Shown: positions 37,734 through 50,823, counted from the stretch's first letter. The stretch is 64,000 nt of DNA from Xenia sp. Carnegie-2017 (GCF_021976095.1 NW_025813488.1:8038422-8102421), one strand, 5' to 3'. Numbers and translations: made by a program. Notes: generated by a model from the sequence alone, not told the origin.

Positions 37734-40700
37734 TCACTGTCCGCCAGCCGTCATGATTTTATAAAGCGAAGACATGTTATTCGACTTGATGGCCTGTCGA
37801 CATGATGAAATCATATTCGCCTTGTATTTACCAACTGCAAAACAAAGCAATCACTGATTAAAACACATTCGTTCGTAGTTTGAACAGAAGCTGACTGCGT
37901 CATTACACGTAATGCTTATAACGACGCAATTTTAGAGAGCTTTTGCAAATGCACTGAGAACGAGTTGAGCGTCAACAACGGCAACCATAACAAAGTTCTT
38001 TTCTTGTTATGAATTATGATGGCTCAAATAATGCCAACGAGAATACGAGATTTCTCATTGTCAACAGGCATTCTCTAATACAGGCTCAGTGGGATGGTTA
38101 TGGCAGAATTTTACGCGAAATACTCACATAAATCATCCAAGATTTTACAAAAGATATTTTGTCTTAATCTTAGTCAAAAAAACAAAACGAGAAGTAGATA
38201 ATTCCTATCAAGCTAATGACTAGACGCTAGCTACGGTAGACTGATAGTTATAACGACTAGACGCTAGCAACGGTAGACTGACAGTTATAACGACTAGACG
38301 CTAGCTACGGTAGACTGATAGTTATAACGACTAGACGCTAGCTACGGTGGACTGATAGTTATAACGACTAGACGATAACTACGGTAGACTGTCAGTTATA
38401 ACGACAGACTTACCACGAAGATTCCCAGCCCTCTGTATAACTTGATTGACCATTTTCAAACAACTTAAAAGTTCGCTGTGGTTATTGCAGCGTATTTTGT
38501 AACCGTTGACCAAATCACGGTTTAAATCGTACAGTTCCATATACCCGCGTCTCATGTTTTTCCTGTCGAATAATAAATCACCACGGTCAAGACATTGTAT
38601 CGTTATCTTGTTTTTCTTTAAAAACATTCAGGGAACTTATCTGGGAATTCTTAGTATTATCTAGAAGAACTGATACAGTTATGTACGAACAGATAAGGTT
38701 AACTAAGAACCGATATGGGATTATGTGATGATCGGATCAAGTTATCTGAGAAGTGATAGAGTCATCCAAGAACAGGTAAGGTTCTCTAGGAACAGATAAG
38801 GGTATCTTAGAACCGAGAGAGTAATCTAAGAACTGGTAGAGTTGTCTATGAACAGATACAGCTATCTAACAACTCATACAGTTATCTAAGAATTGATGTA
38901 TCTAAGCACAGATAAAGATCTAAAAACATATAGTGTTATATAGGGTTATATAGGGTTATCCAAGAACATAATGACGTCAAGAACCATATGAGTTACCTAG
39001 CAACCTATAGAGTTATCTAAAAACCGGTGTCAACCAGAACTAGATAGATATGTAAGAGATGATAGGACTATCCGAGAGGTCACGTGTCGATAATAGGCGA
39101 TTTACAGTATGGATAAAGTTCAAACTCGTCTTACATATCTCCCATTATTCTGGCGTCTTCAGCTCTGACGACCAAACTTCGTATCAGATTAGAATGATCA
39201 GCCATTTCAGCTGTCAATTTTTGTGCGGCAGAATGTAATTCGTCAACCTGTGAAAACGATAAACATTTAGGTCAAAAGACGTGACGTTCAAGACGAGTGT
39301 GCAGAGCAGTGTAATATGATACTTGATTTCCTGACAAGACGTCTTCTTTTTTCTTTTACAAAGACCCTAAACGCACTAATATTGTACGTAGCTATAACGA
39401 TAATTGGGTGAGGAGTGAATAATCATATATACAGTGGTGATCTTTAGGAAGTGAATTGGCGAAGTTATTCGGGCACAACTGAACATTTACCCCCTCAATC
39501 AATTGTCTATTTTCAAAAAATTGGTGTTTTACATAAAATGCGCATTGGCGATAGTGCTTCTACGAAATTATAATAACAACATCCTTTACCTTTTGCAATA
39601 AGTTCTGAAGTTCCTCCATTTGATATGGAAAATCTGCTGTCGTCTGCAACTCCTATAATCACACGGAGCTCCCATACATCACGGCGTTGGTCGTTCAGGA
39701 AAGGAAAGGCAAGTGCTTACCTCAATTTTGAGAAATGTCGACAAAGCTTGAACTATGTCAGCGGCTAGTTCCATGTCGTCGGTCCTCACCGTAATCTAGC
39801 GAAAAATTGCCGATTACTCAATGCGCAGAAAAAGATGAATAGCTTGATTCGATCAACACAGAATTGAACTTTGTTGTATCACATTATGACTTCCATCGGA
39901 ATCAATCGAAATACATAATACACAAGTTTATAGAGATCCTAATTCCGCGATCGAGAAAGTACCCACCACCCCTCCGTCTATGAAAACAAAAATGAAACGC
40001 CGATGCGTTGCGTACATTTCCGTTTTGCTGCATTCTGATGATCAAAGGGATTTTGGTCCGCAACGATTGAAATGCAACATCCAGTTGTCCATTTGATGCT
40101 TCAATCTCGTCGACGAGAAGGAAGTTTTGATTGATCCATAAAACAACCTTTGAAAAAAACAGCAAAAATAGTTCCATAGTGTGTCGAAAATTCAAAACCC
40201 AATAGCGTAGTTACGAAAGTATGTCCTGGGGCCGGTTGCACAAAAACCAGATAGCGCTTATCCACTGGATAGCAAATTTTTTCGAACGTTGCAAAAACCT
40301 CTCAAAAGAGAAAAATATAAAATTTATAAATTTCACTAAAAGAAAATATGGCTTCAAAGATTACAAAAATTTCTATGTCGTAAGGAAAATATAAACAACT
40401 TTTTTACAAGATTGAAAAATTTCACTATCCAATGGATAACGCTATCCGGTCTTCGTGCAACCGGCACCAGGTAATGTATTGTTGCTTGCGCTAAGCTTAC
40501 TCTGTTGACTCTATCGTTGATGTGAAAGGAAACACTTGACTTCGGTTCCACGACATTGCCAGATGACAATTTGTACAGAGCAAATCTAGGTAAGAATTCG
40601 ATGCCAACGCCAGTTCGTAATAGCCACAAGAGCAATTTTATGAAAATATTGATCGTACTCACCGCGGGAGCTGACGAGTTACTTCGAACACATGAAATTG

Positions 40701-43700
40701 CGAGCTGAAAAAAATGCATTTAAATCACAACAATATAACGCGTGCGGTGATTAGTCTATATACAGCTGAGTTGGGGCCTCGACCTGTGCAAACTCGGATT
40801 TGAGGTCAATCAATTAAATCAATCGACGAGAACTTGCAAACCAATCAATACATGTTAGAGAAAAGACGTTTGTAACAAAACCCTCGACCTTCGGTCCCCG
40901 ACTCGCACTGATCAGCTTTAGAGTTCTCCTAAAGGTCTCCTCGGTTTGCATTAGTCTGTGCAAACACAGTAGATATCTTTTATTTCTTAAATGATGGTTG
41001 GTTTGATGATATTTTAAACCTTTTCCCATGAAATTCAGTAAGAACGACCTCTTATTGGTAGATAGTTGTTACAGTTGGGTAAGTGAGGCAGTTTTGAATT
41101 GTTCATCTAAAAAATACCAGTTTTCCTTCATCTGGTATTGATCTAGCGTGGTTGTTGAACACGGACGAAGCCCGTCCACGAAATTAATCCTGCTCTTCAA
41201 AAAAATGTTCAGCAAAATGATTATTCATTTCTTTATTAAATTCATTTGAATAGTTGTTTTTCCATCAAATAAACACAGTTGTGACAATCAAATACAAAAA
41301 CTGAAGTTAAAAATGGGGCTGCATCCGACACCGCCATCGAAGGAAATCCAAACCACAGGTTGCCTTAGCACTACACCGGATTCGCTTATCATAATATCCT
41401 CGTTGGCGTTTACGGAATAACGGTTTTGAGTAAATCAAATTGAAAGGTTTGGTCTATTTAGTTGCGTTTCTTACATCAGCCGTCATCACTGACTTTTCAC
41501 ACAAGCCAATTGAATCTGCACCGATAGCAATCCGGTAAACAAGGCTTCAACTACATACATCACTCAATGATTACCTTGTCCTTGTCCCAACGAAAGCTTT
41601 GACGTGTAAGTCGACAGGGTAATCACGTGGAGGGATAATGGGGATCGCAAGACTACTGCTAAGGTTAGCCGGAAGAGGATGCACCACGTGACATTCTCCA
41701 TCGAAGATCCCTTCGGCAAATATCATGACTGCCCGGATGATCATCTCGTTGCTCGTAGAAATTGCCAGCTCCACCGAGGCTGGAACATGCTCGGAGCCCG
41801 AACTCACTTGAAGCGACGTCTGCAGTTGAGTATTGGCGGGAATAATGCCAAGTTTTGATTGGTCGACATTGACAACTCCGCTGGACTGCATTGATTGACT
41901 GACCTTAAAGAGTGAAATTATAACCGATGACGTTTTACACCACTGCTAAGTTTAAGCGGTAGTGAAGCCAGCCCGCAAGTTTTAGCCCTGCTATAATCGG
42001 GTTGGCTTCGTCAATGATTTTAAATACCCATGACGTAAAATCAATTGTGTCAATTGAAGGAATTCAATTTTGAAACTTTCTTGGAAGAATTATGATTCCA
42101 AAATTTGTTGCTGAGATATTTCGGACTTTCATAATATTCAAACAAGCTTAATATTGTCCTACAGTTTCCATTAAAACGTCAAACGAGTGAAAACGTCTCA
42201 ACATAAAAGCCTGAAGTCAAAAACTTTCAAAAGAAGTGACGCTACAGTTAAAAGGAAATCTTTCGAAGAAAACATGAAAACATTTCATGTCACTTAAGAG
42301 AAATAAAAAAATGTTTACTGTGTCTTCACAGGCTTATTGAAACCAAGAAGTGCGAAACGAATTATATATCAGCCTTAGTCAATTCAAGAAAAGTCTCTAG
42401 CAACATCGTAAAGTTATGTTTAAAGGACTGCTGTAACTGGCGAAAGCTGTTGCATGTTCCCTGTCATTTCGTAGTCATCTGTGTTGCATTTACAGCACGT
42501 TGTTTTCGAATATACATAAATAAACAAACAACTACATAAATAAATAATAAACGAATAAATAGATGAATTGCTTCGAAAAAGCCAAACCTTCATATTCTCT
42601 TCGTAGTTTTTTAGCTCGAGTAGCAAATGTTGTCGTTTTTGAGTGAGATCCCTCAAAGCTTCCTGAGCTACGTCCACGCCCATCAAATTATCACTGAACT
42701 GCGGCGAAGCTGGTAAGTAACCGCGAACTAAAAATGGACACGGAATTCCTTTAAAACTCTGCATATATTCACTTGAATGCATCGGTCCAAAGAAGGATGA
42801 CAAACCTTCGCCGTCAACGGAGCAACAGATCAGTTCTTCCATTCCATCCATTCTGTAATCACCTTTAAGAACACCGGCCAGAGATGTCGGTAGATTGTCT
42901 TTGAAAATCACCTCTCCTGTTTTGTCATTTCTTGCATCAACCTGAGATCGTCGACAAGAACAATGTAACTAGCTCGACGAATAATGAAACTATTATAATG
43001 ATCGAACAAGGACAGATTGAACTGCATGACCAGACTTGATAAAGTGTAATATCAGGAATATCGAATCGTGGCGAAAAAGCAAATATCTTACGGAGAGGGA
43101 ACGGGGTCATTGTGGTGTAAAAAAGGCCATAGCCGTGGTTTTATATTTAGCCATACAGTCAATGCAAGTGTTAATATTGTTAATATTGTTAATATTCTTA
43201 AGTTGTTAATATTGGCTAATTTTGCTGCAGAAAAAATAAACAATCAGTTTATCCAGTCCACACGCATGCATAAGATAAAAAGGAAATAAGACAAATCCTG
43301 CCCTGTCGCCAGCTCAACAAATGTCGATCATTTATAATAAAGACAATGATTCTACCTTTCCATTGCTCCAACCTGTGATCAGTTCGTCGATTCCGTCGCC
43401 ATTAAGATCGTAACTACACAAGGCGATTGCTTGATTCTTCGACTGTAAGAGAACCGATTCTAACGTTAAACAAGATGGATCGGACTTTAAACTTTAATAA
43501 TTCTGTTCCCAATTTCTTTTGACAAGCCACTTCGACATCAAAAGTACGAAAACCTTAATCACAGTCGAGGAAAGAGAGCGACAAAAATGGACATTCTGAT
43601 TACACGAGAACATGGAACAACATCAATGAAAGAAACTCAAAAATGCAGTTTTCGACCCGCAGCGTTTTTCTATGTTTATATCCTTCAGCTGTGCACAGTA

Positions 43701-45883
43701 AAATATACGTAATTTCAAACTGAGCTGCATACTTTAATCCTCCAAAGCCTGTTTGATTTCTCGTACACACCGACAGTGCCATTAGACAATGCGTAACCGA
43801 ATCTATTACCGCCGAGAGGACAAAGACACGTGATCGACTCTGTCTCCGTCATTTCGCTAATCATCTCGTCGTCCTTAAACACGCGTATGTCAAAATCTTC
43901 GGATCCTACAAGAAGCTATGAAATAGGCGAACAGAATTGAATGATCAGGTGATCGAGATGGGTAAATGCGAATCCATATGAATCAATGAGTGTACCTCAT
44001 TCCGACCATCGCCAGTGAAATCACAAAGAGCCAATGAGCTAACATTATCGCCCGTCACCTAAGTAGTAAAAATAGGTAAGCTCATGTACATGATTCTTCG
44101 AAGGCAATGCTATTGTATGCTCTGTGGCGATATCAAAAATGTATATATTATGGTATAAATGGCGATATTAAAACTGTCAGATGGTGATATAATAAGCATT
44201 TGTTGTCTTTATCCCGACTTGTCGTTAAAACTCTGTAGGGCAAGGCAGGCTAAATCACTGGTTGTTCTCCCGTGTGCCTGCGTGGTACGATGAAGCTTTG
44301 TAGTTTGTTTTGTCATGGAAGCCTGCTTTACCATAAAACATTGCGGTCTGGTCCTAAATGACGTTCGTCAATTGGTACCCAGTCCTTCTTGCCAAAGTAG
44401 CGTGAAACTCGAAGGGGTAAATTTTTCGACAGAAGCACATTTCACATGAAACTGCCGTAAAGATGGCGTATAGCTAATTCTGCGCATGCTCGCAGTCATG
44501 TTGCTAGATAATGGAACTCGTCGCTACGCAACAAGTGGTCTATAAAATCCAAACTGTGCTTCTCACTTACAGTCCAATACAAGTCGTTTCCTTCAACATC
44601 GAAACCTTGAAGAGAGCAGTTTCCACCAGCAACTGCAAGCATTGTATTTGTGGAGCCCAGTTGACCAATCGTCAACGCATTAACACCATCAGGAACCTAT
44701 AGTCATGCATGAAATAAGTCGTTTTCAGGAAAAAAGTACAGATACCTGTCTTGCCACAAATTGGGACAAAAAATCATTAATAAGAACTCACATCTTTGTA
44801 GAATAAATCAGAATTCTTCTGGACATCATATGCTAGGATATTTGTAGGAGTACCAATGACCAACACATCCCTCTCCATTTTGCCCAACTGACCAGCACAT
44901 ACTGCGGACACTTGTTGATTAATATTCAGCAAGCTGAGATCAGTATTGAGAGTCGTCACTCGACCGCCTTCAGTAATACGACTGTGAGGATTGTGTACAA
45001 ACAACTAGATGGAAAAACTACTTTAGAAACTTTCCCTGTGGACACATTTCAAAACACAAATATATTCCACAGCTTTGGCAAGGTACAAATTCCTCAAACA
45101 ATCTTGCTCATCACACAATGTGATAGTAACATAGCCCCCCCCCTCCGCCCTATAAGAAGCCCCCTAAAATATTATATTTTACTTATACTACATTGTTTAA
45201 TCAACCATTATGCCTCGCCTTGGCAGAAAACCATGGCTATGCCACTGCAATCATGAATGAATTTCTTTAAATTGACATAATGCATTTAAAGTTAGTCCTT
45301 TTGATTCAGTATTTTTATTTTCGAGTGTTGAAGAGTGACAAAAATGGGAGCATGCTTACTTCCCCAGACTCCATTTTAGAAAAATTATACGCCATATCAC
45401 ATCCCTTACAACCTCAATATTTGCAAAGTGAAAATTGCATCCAAATAGTTCTTGAGTATTGAACTGTACTATAACTACAATATGCAATTATAGAAGACCC
45501 TGCCACATGCTTAACTATCTGCAAGCATGACCCAAATCATAACCTTTTCCTTGTCATAACCTTGCCTGATTGTTGTCGACGGTGTTTGTGGCAGGGCATT
45601 CTATAAGTGTACCCAATATAGTCAAGAATTGTCTGAATTGATTGATTTGCTGGGCATTTGAAATGCCATTTATAAACTTTCCAGTTCAACTCTGATGACT
45701 AATATCCTTTGGCATGCGTCAAAAAATAGAAAGTAATCTCCAACTGATCTATCTTCAACCACTAACCTTCCCTGCTGTTGTTGCAGCAGCAAGACAACAT
45801 CTCTGTCCGTCAAATTTGCCAATCGTCACACGTTTCTGATGGATTTTTTGGCCAAGTTTCAAAGTAAAAACAGGAACAAGCAT
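37734..45883 (-). CDS. BBS2: BBS2, Bardet-Biedl syndrome 2 protein (BBSome subunit)
   Basis: Seventeen coding exons: 45767-45883, 44792-45004, 44571-44696, 43996-44058, 43733-43915, 43356-43442, 42806-42941, 42588-42727, 41575-41903, 40663-40704, 40501-40585, 40016-40147, 39721-39795, 39590-39652, 39135-39247, 38414-38562, 37734-37834. The phases all close, giving 717 residues, against about 721 in human. BBS2 is a core subunit of the BBSome, the coat that moves membrane proteins in and out of cilia. The N-terminal beta-propeller shows [61 protein letters not shown] and [14 protein letters not shown]; the middle shows [11 protein letters not shown] and [15 protein letters not shown]; the C-terminus shows [20 protein letters not shown]. 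The start at 45883 matches the usual N-terminus; an in-frame ATG lies nine bases upstream. The 79-bp intron 42728-42805 has no stop in frame. Introns carry two minisatellites and three MITE copies. Confidence 0.97.
38205..38405. repeat. 37-bp minisatellite beside a BBS2 donor site
   Basis: Five copies of a unit containing gactagacgctagctacggt and agactgatagttataac. The array ends within a few bases of the exon 16 donor (38413), inside the last BBS2 intron. Confidence 0.93.
38640..39090. repeat. Degenerate 20-24-bp tandem repeat in BBS2 intron 15
   Basis: Irregular repeats of the pattern gttatctaagaacagataga, strongly diverged, fill the intron between exons 16 and 15. It looks like an old minisatellite. 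Confidence 0.7.
40226..40470. mobile_element. Inverted-repeat MITE in BBS2 intron 11
   Basis: The left end (ctggggccggttgcacaaa) and right end (cgtgcaaccggcaccag) are inverted. Inner sequences (ggatagcgcttatccactgg against ccaatggataacgctatccg) extend the pairing to about 45 bp per arm. The right end lies about 30 bp from the exon 11 donor. No coding capacity. Confidence 0.8.
40755..40998. mobile_element. Partial copy of the 9.6-kb hairpin MITE family
   Basis: It shares ggtttgcattagtctgtgca and atcttttatttcttaaat with the element at 9641-9785; the left part (gacctgtgcaaactcgg) is diverged. It lies in BBS2 intron 9. Confidence 0.6.
42293..42350. mobile_element. End fragment of the same hairpin MITE family
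   Basis: Only one end is recognisable (taagagaaataaaaaaatgt then ttactgtgt and cacaggctta). It is in BBS2 intron 8 and appears truncated. Confidence 0.5.
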
Positions 45884-46622
45884 GTTGTTCATGGCTCAAC
45901 TTACTCTTCATGAAATCTCACGTACAGAAAATGAATGTTTTACAAAACATATGCATATATATATATATATATTCTGTTTATAACTTTTGTATAAACGCTT
46001 TCTTCGTTGTTGCTATGAACCGATGATTTCCGAACTAGCACGACAATCTACGACACTGCTACCCGCAGCTAGGCCCAGATCAGACCCCGAAAATGTTAAG
46101 TATGCAGTCTTATTTTCACTTTTTCCCAATATTGCCCAATATTGGAGTGGTCGGGCGTGGTATGGTAACGAAAGTGAGGAAAATCCTACCGTGCTCAAAT
46201 TGGCGTGGGTGTGCAGGAAACCAATTTCAAATTATATGTCCAACTCCTTAATATAAAAGATATTTTACATTAGTGTATATCGTACTGGTCGGTCTGTTGT
46301 TTAAAATAGGATGAAGCAGGAGCAACCATGGACCAATATCTTTTCAGAAAAGACGAGTTAAATTTTCGAGAAAGGAAAGTTATAGCAACAAAACATATAA
46401 TTTTTTAACATTAAAACGTCACTTATTCTTTTGCCAATAATTTCCGTTTGTGCACACAGTTACGCAAAGTTGAAGAATTTCGTTCTTCTCACTTGGCTAT
46501 TTTTAACAACCAAAATAGTGAAAATACAATACGAATAAAAGAAATACAAATGCCTTGAAGGCTTGTACTTCCTCAGCAATAATATATGAAGCATAAACTA
46601 ATAAACGACTAACAAATTTAGC
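45884..46622. other. Upstream region of BBS2
   Basis: The BBS2 promoter must lie here. A perfect (at)9-type run is at 45955-45972. Imperfect X-box-like fragments occur at 46015-46027 (gttgctatgaacc) and 46161-46170 (tatggtaacg), but neither forms the full two-half-site motif. Confidence 0.4.
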
Positions 46623-46941
46623 CAATGTGGCCAACCTGCAGGTTTTGGTCATGCTATGTAAATTGCATGTCATCAGTATTATTTCTTTAGAAATCTATTG
46701 TTTTTGCAGTGAGTGAAGAGCTGGTGACGTAGCCAGAAGGGGACGCGAGCAAGGGAAAATTCTGACCCTTATAAAATGTTATGTTTTACATATATATTAT
46801 ATTGTTTGAAGGACAGCTATGTCACCCTTCCCTTTGACTAGCCTCCCCACCCCTTGACAGAAAATTTTGTCTACGCTACTGTGAGGAGCAACAAAATATT
46901 TACATAACACTGGATCAAACATGCGAGCTGCTACGTCACTG
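46623..46941. mobile_element. hAT-type MITE interrupted by a second element
   Basis: The outer sequence (ggttttggtcatgctatgta, aattgcatgtcatcagt, tttagaaatctattgttttt, ...catgcgagctgctacgtcactg) is a diverged copy of the complete element at 48601-48753. It is split by a second insertion at 46721-46880. Confidence 0.7.
46721..46880. mobile_element. Nested hAT-type MITE
   Basis: It begins ctggtgacgtagccagaagg and ends with gtctacgctact, which are imperfect inverted ends. It is flanked by gtgaagag (46713-46720) and gtgaggag (46881-46888), an 8-bp duplication with one mismatch. It sits within a different MITE, so it arrived later than its host element. Confidence 0.7.
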
Positions 46942-46961
46942 CATTACTAGCCATTGGTTTA

Positions 46962-49847
46962 TTAAACGCTACTTATAAGTTCGTGATTTTCAAAGTCACT
47001 TTGCTCAACAAAATCTCTGCTTGTCAGGCCGTCAATGGCGCCATTTAAAGGAGTAAGGCTTTTTCTTCCTCTTATGTCCGTGGAAAATGATGTCATTCTC
47101 AGATGAGTTGACCGACCACATCTGTCCCGAATAGAACTCGCGCGAGTATTGCTGTACAGCGAGCAAACAGCACGACGAAAATCCATCTTCAGAAAAGTGT
47201 ACAGCAAAGGATTAAAAAGACTAGTACCGAACCTTAGGAAGTCGAACACATCGGCGACCTTCTCGGGAAGGATGACATTTTTTCTCATCGCGACTTGAAA
47301 CAACGTCAAATACCACGTCAGCCAGCATAACGTGTACACGCACAACATCGTGAAAAATATGATCAACGCGCGTTTATCAGAAGCTATCGATACGCTCCTA
47401 GGGTCTGCAGACAGTTCCGCCTGCTTTTGGATCCTCCCTACCTGACGACGAATCACGCAAAACATACGTGCAAAACACAGGATCATTACGCACAGCGGAA
47501 TTGAAAAGCAGAGAAATACACCCGTTATATTGTATGGCTTTTCATAGATAATGTTTTCGCCAATTTCCGTGATATTGTGATTGTCGACGTCGAGCCAAGA
47601 GAATTGGATCGTAGAGTAGAAGATCGAAAAGAGCCATACGACAGCTATGCATATACAAACACGCGTCTTTGTAACCATTCTGTAATATCTAGAAATTGAG
47701 TGAAGGGGAGAAGTTGACAATGGGGTGAGGAGAGAAATATGTAATTATAATAATATGTAAAGGCATTGTAGCTGACATCACACCCTCAAAAATAAGATAA
47801 CAAGACAAATGCTTTCCGGAAAGAATTTAAGAATCCAACGAGTCTAGGATGACAAGGATTAACATTGTTTAACTATGATAGAAAGGATTGAAACTTGAAA
47901 GTATTTATCTAGGATATCATGGATTAACATTGCTCAACTGGGATAACCAGGATTAACATTGTACAACTAGAATAACAAGGATTAACATTGTTTCACTAGG
48001 ACAACTAGGATTAACAGCGCTCAACTAGGATAACAAGGATTGATAGTGTTTAACTAGGATAACAGAGATAAACATTGTTTCACTAGGATAACAAGGATCA
48101 ACAATGTTTCACTAGAATAACAAGTATTAACAGTATTTAACTAAGATAAAAATTAATAGCGTTTACTCAAGGATTAACATTGCTCTACTAGGATAGCAAG
48201 GATCAAGAGCATTTAAATACGATAACAAAAATTCATACTAAAAAGCGTTTACCTAGAATAACTTAAGGACTAACATTGTTCAACAAGGAATATGATAACT
48301 AGGATTAACAGTGTCTAATTAGGATAACATGTGTCAGCATATAGGCAGTGAATAACATAAATACCCTACCTCATTGGGTACATCACAACAATATATCTCT
48401 CAAGGGTTACGACCATAATGTGAGCCATAGTGGACACTGCGATGCAACGATACAATGCGCCTGAGGCAATGCAAATCTACACAGAATGGTAGAAATAGTT
48501 TTAGACTTCGTGTGTAGGATAAAACATACTCATGCAGTCTCTACATGAAATTGTGTAAGGTTACGCTCCGCACATAACGGCATGACTTTATGAGCTTCAT
48601 CAGTGGCGTAGCCAGCCCGCTAATTTGGTCATGCTATGTAAATTCAAGACCATTATCATTATTCATTTCTTTAGAAATCTATTGTTTTTACAGTGAGTGA
48701 ACACAGAAAGATTTACATAGCACGACCAAACTTGCGGGCTGGCTACGCTCCTGAGCTTCATACATGTAAACACAACACACAAAAAGAAAGTTTCTAAGTA
48801 AATTATTATAAGTGCTTCGTGAAAGAATCCCGGCCTAAAAGCCCAATTGCGATCATCATGCTTTGATAACTTAATCTGGGCAAACTTTCAACAGCTTCAC
48901 GACGTGTAACGATACTGAATAGGGAGTGAACCTGATTATACAACTTTTTGATGCTAATGTCGAAATTGGGTGTTTTTGCATTCAAGAGGCGATAGCTCCT
49001 TCGTTAAAGCATCAATAGAGTCATCTCAGGTTCCGTTTACACTATACCGGATTGCTATCGTAGTAGGTTGAATATTCTTTACATTAAAAGGCAGTGAAAT
49101 TGTTCAACGTCAGAAACACAATCAAATAGACTAAATCTCTCAGCTTAATAAGCTTTTACTCCGTACAGTTACCCCTTTAAAGCAAATGAAGATGTCGTGT
49201 TGAGCGAATCCGGGTATAGTGTAATCGCAGCCTCGTTCTTAGTTCGCATAGCAGTTTGCAAATTAACTTTAGTCGAAGTAATGCTGTGTTTAATTATCCT
49301 GGATTCATTCATTTAGAATTTATAATAGTATATCCGGAAGAAAACTTTCTTTTCTTGTTGTGTATACTTCGGTGTCTTTCTCTCTCTATATACTCTAGGT
49401 TTCATATAATAGCACATCTACAAGCTCTGCATAACTAATATTGTGGAGCTACAACAGTGAATGAAAGTTTGATGAACCGTTGAACGTAAAAACTAAGCGG
49501 AAAAGCCAATTGGCCTCATTCGAACTTCTTCTACTTTTCCGAAAGTAGTATGATGCATAGAACACGCTATAGCTTACCGCGGGTTTGAGAGTGAGCGAAC
49601 AATACAAATAAAAAGGGATGGCTACAATTCCTGTCAGAAGATCAGAAAATGCCAGACTAACGAGGAAACTGTTCGTCTTCGTGCGCAAATAATCTTTCCT
49701 CAGAAACAAATAAACGACAAGAACGTTTATAGCAATAATAAAAAAGGCCAGAGCGATGAGTAAGGAGTCGTACACGGGCTTGAAGATCCCATTACTCTCT
49801 TGGTTGTAAACTACGCTCTCATTTGTAGTGTTGGCCATTTCCCTCAA
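46962..49847 (-). CDS. Class A (rhodopsin-type) G-protein-coupled receptor
   Basis: Three exons: 49578-49847, 48370-48476, 46962-47688. Phases 0 and 2 match, giving 367 residues. The start at 49847 is the first ATG; MANTTNES nine bases downstream is equally good. Seven membrane segments are visible. TM1 has AINVLVVY (Ala for the usual Gly), TM2 has LAFSDLLTG, TM3 ends in ERYIVVMYP (DRY-type), TM6 reads CWLTWYLT, so the usual proline of CWxP is replaced, and TM7 has NPLLYTF (NPxxY) followed by a basic helix 8. A cysteine stands 25 residues before the ERY arginine, where the conserved disulfide starts, but I see none in the second extracellular loop. Two NxT/NxS sequons at the N-terminus and two in loop 2 suggest glycosylation. 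The ligand cannot be told; the overall look is of the amine/adenosine/melatonin-like cnidarian receptors. The tail is Ser/Thr-rich. Confidence 0.92.
47820..48340. repeat. Degenerate 28-30-bp minisatellite in GPCR intron 2
   Basis: Irregular copies of aactaggataacaaggatta followed by acattgttc, with many substitutions and length changes, fill most of the intron. Confidence 0.8.
48601..48753. mobile_element. hAT-type MITE with perfect 8-bp target duplication
   Basis: The ends are cagtggcgtagccagcccgc and (inverted) gcgggctggctacgctcctg, with further pairing inward (tttggtcatgctatgtaaat against atttacatagcacgaccaaa). Perfect 8-bp flanking repeats agcttcat lie at 48593-48600 and 48754-48761. It sits in GPCR intron 1. 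Confidence 0.92.
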
Positions 49848-50638
49848 TCATGAGGGATTCCTGGAGTCTCACCTAGCTATACGAGCTCCTTCGGTTCGTC
49901 TAAAATAAAAAAGACCTTTTCACGTATTTTGCGAATAAAAGCAGTTAATCAGCAGAAATAAATGAAACCACATCAAATGCAATCGAACGAGAGCGCCAGC
50001 TGCTTAAAATTTATTGGTACGCCATATAAATCTTCTCTCTATGTCTCAAAGAGGCCGCTCAGCAATAATTGCCATGTAGCGATAGTTTATTGTTATGTGA
50101 CATTTCCATCTCATTATGTAAAAAGCTCTTCTTGAAAGAACAATACTTTTAGTGCATACAGGTTGATATTGTAATTTTACGACCCATGAAGACAATTTGC
50201 GCATAAACGAGCTCGATTAAATTGCCGATTGCTCGACGTCGGAATAAGAGGAAATTGCGAAACAAACTCACAACCGCTGCTCGATTATAATTTTACAGTT
50301 TTGGGTAAGACATTCTACACATCCAGATTGAAAAACCTTAAGTAAATTGGCTTGGTATGATTAGAATAATAGAAAAATTTACATAGCAATTCAAAAAACC
50401 ATTATTAGGCAATATGTTGAAGAATTAACAAAGATCGTTTCTCCTGTAGTGTTTTAACAATTTTACCCAAATTATATGGTTTTGCAACTTAAAACGCCAT
50501 GACGACAGTAAAGAAATCGACTGAAACAGCACGACAGATAAAATTTGCATGCATTTCTGTTGAAAGCTGCACGAGAAGAAATGCATTAATTATAATGATG
50601 AAATCACGGAATCTATAGCTATAACGTACAGGCCTTGT

Positions 50639-50823
50639 CAGTGGTGGATCCAATGTACGTCAAAATAAATTAAAGCTCCTCAATTCTAAATTTAAATTAC
50701 ATTAAGAAAATCACGATTGGTTTTTAATTTCTAAAGAATATAATTTTACCAATGGGTTAGCCTCTAAAGAGTTTAGGAATGTGCTGCAGTAATTTATTTT
50801 GACGTAGTCTGGATCCGCCACTG
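50639..50823. mobile_element. hAT-type MITE with perfect 8-bp target duplication
   Basis: The ends are cagtggtggatcc and (inverted) ggatccgccactg, continuing inward as acgtcaaaataaatt against aatttattttgacgt. The flanking repeat ggccttgt occurs at 50631-50638 and 50824-50831 without mismatch. It is the same family as 4749-4970. Confidence 0.93.

Noticed and set aside
46013-46172. X-box (RFX site) in the BBS2 promoter
   Set aside because: gttgctatgaacc and tatggtaacg resemble half-sites but neither fits the paired consensus RYYNYY-N(1-3)-RRNRAC.
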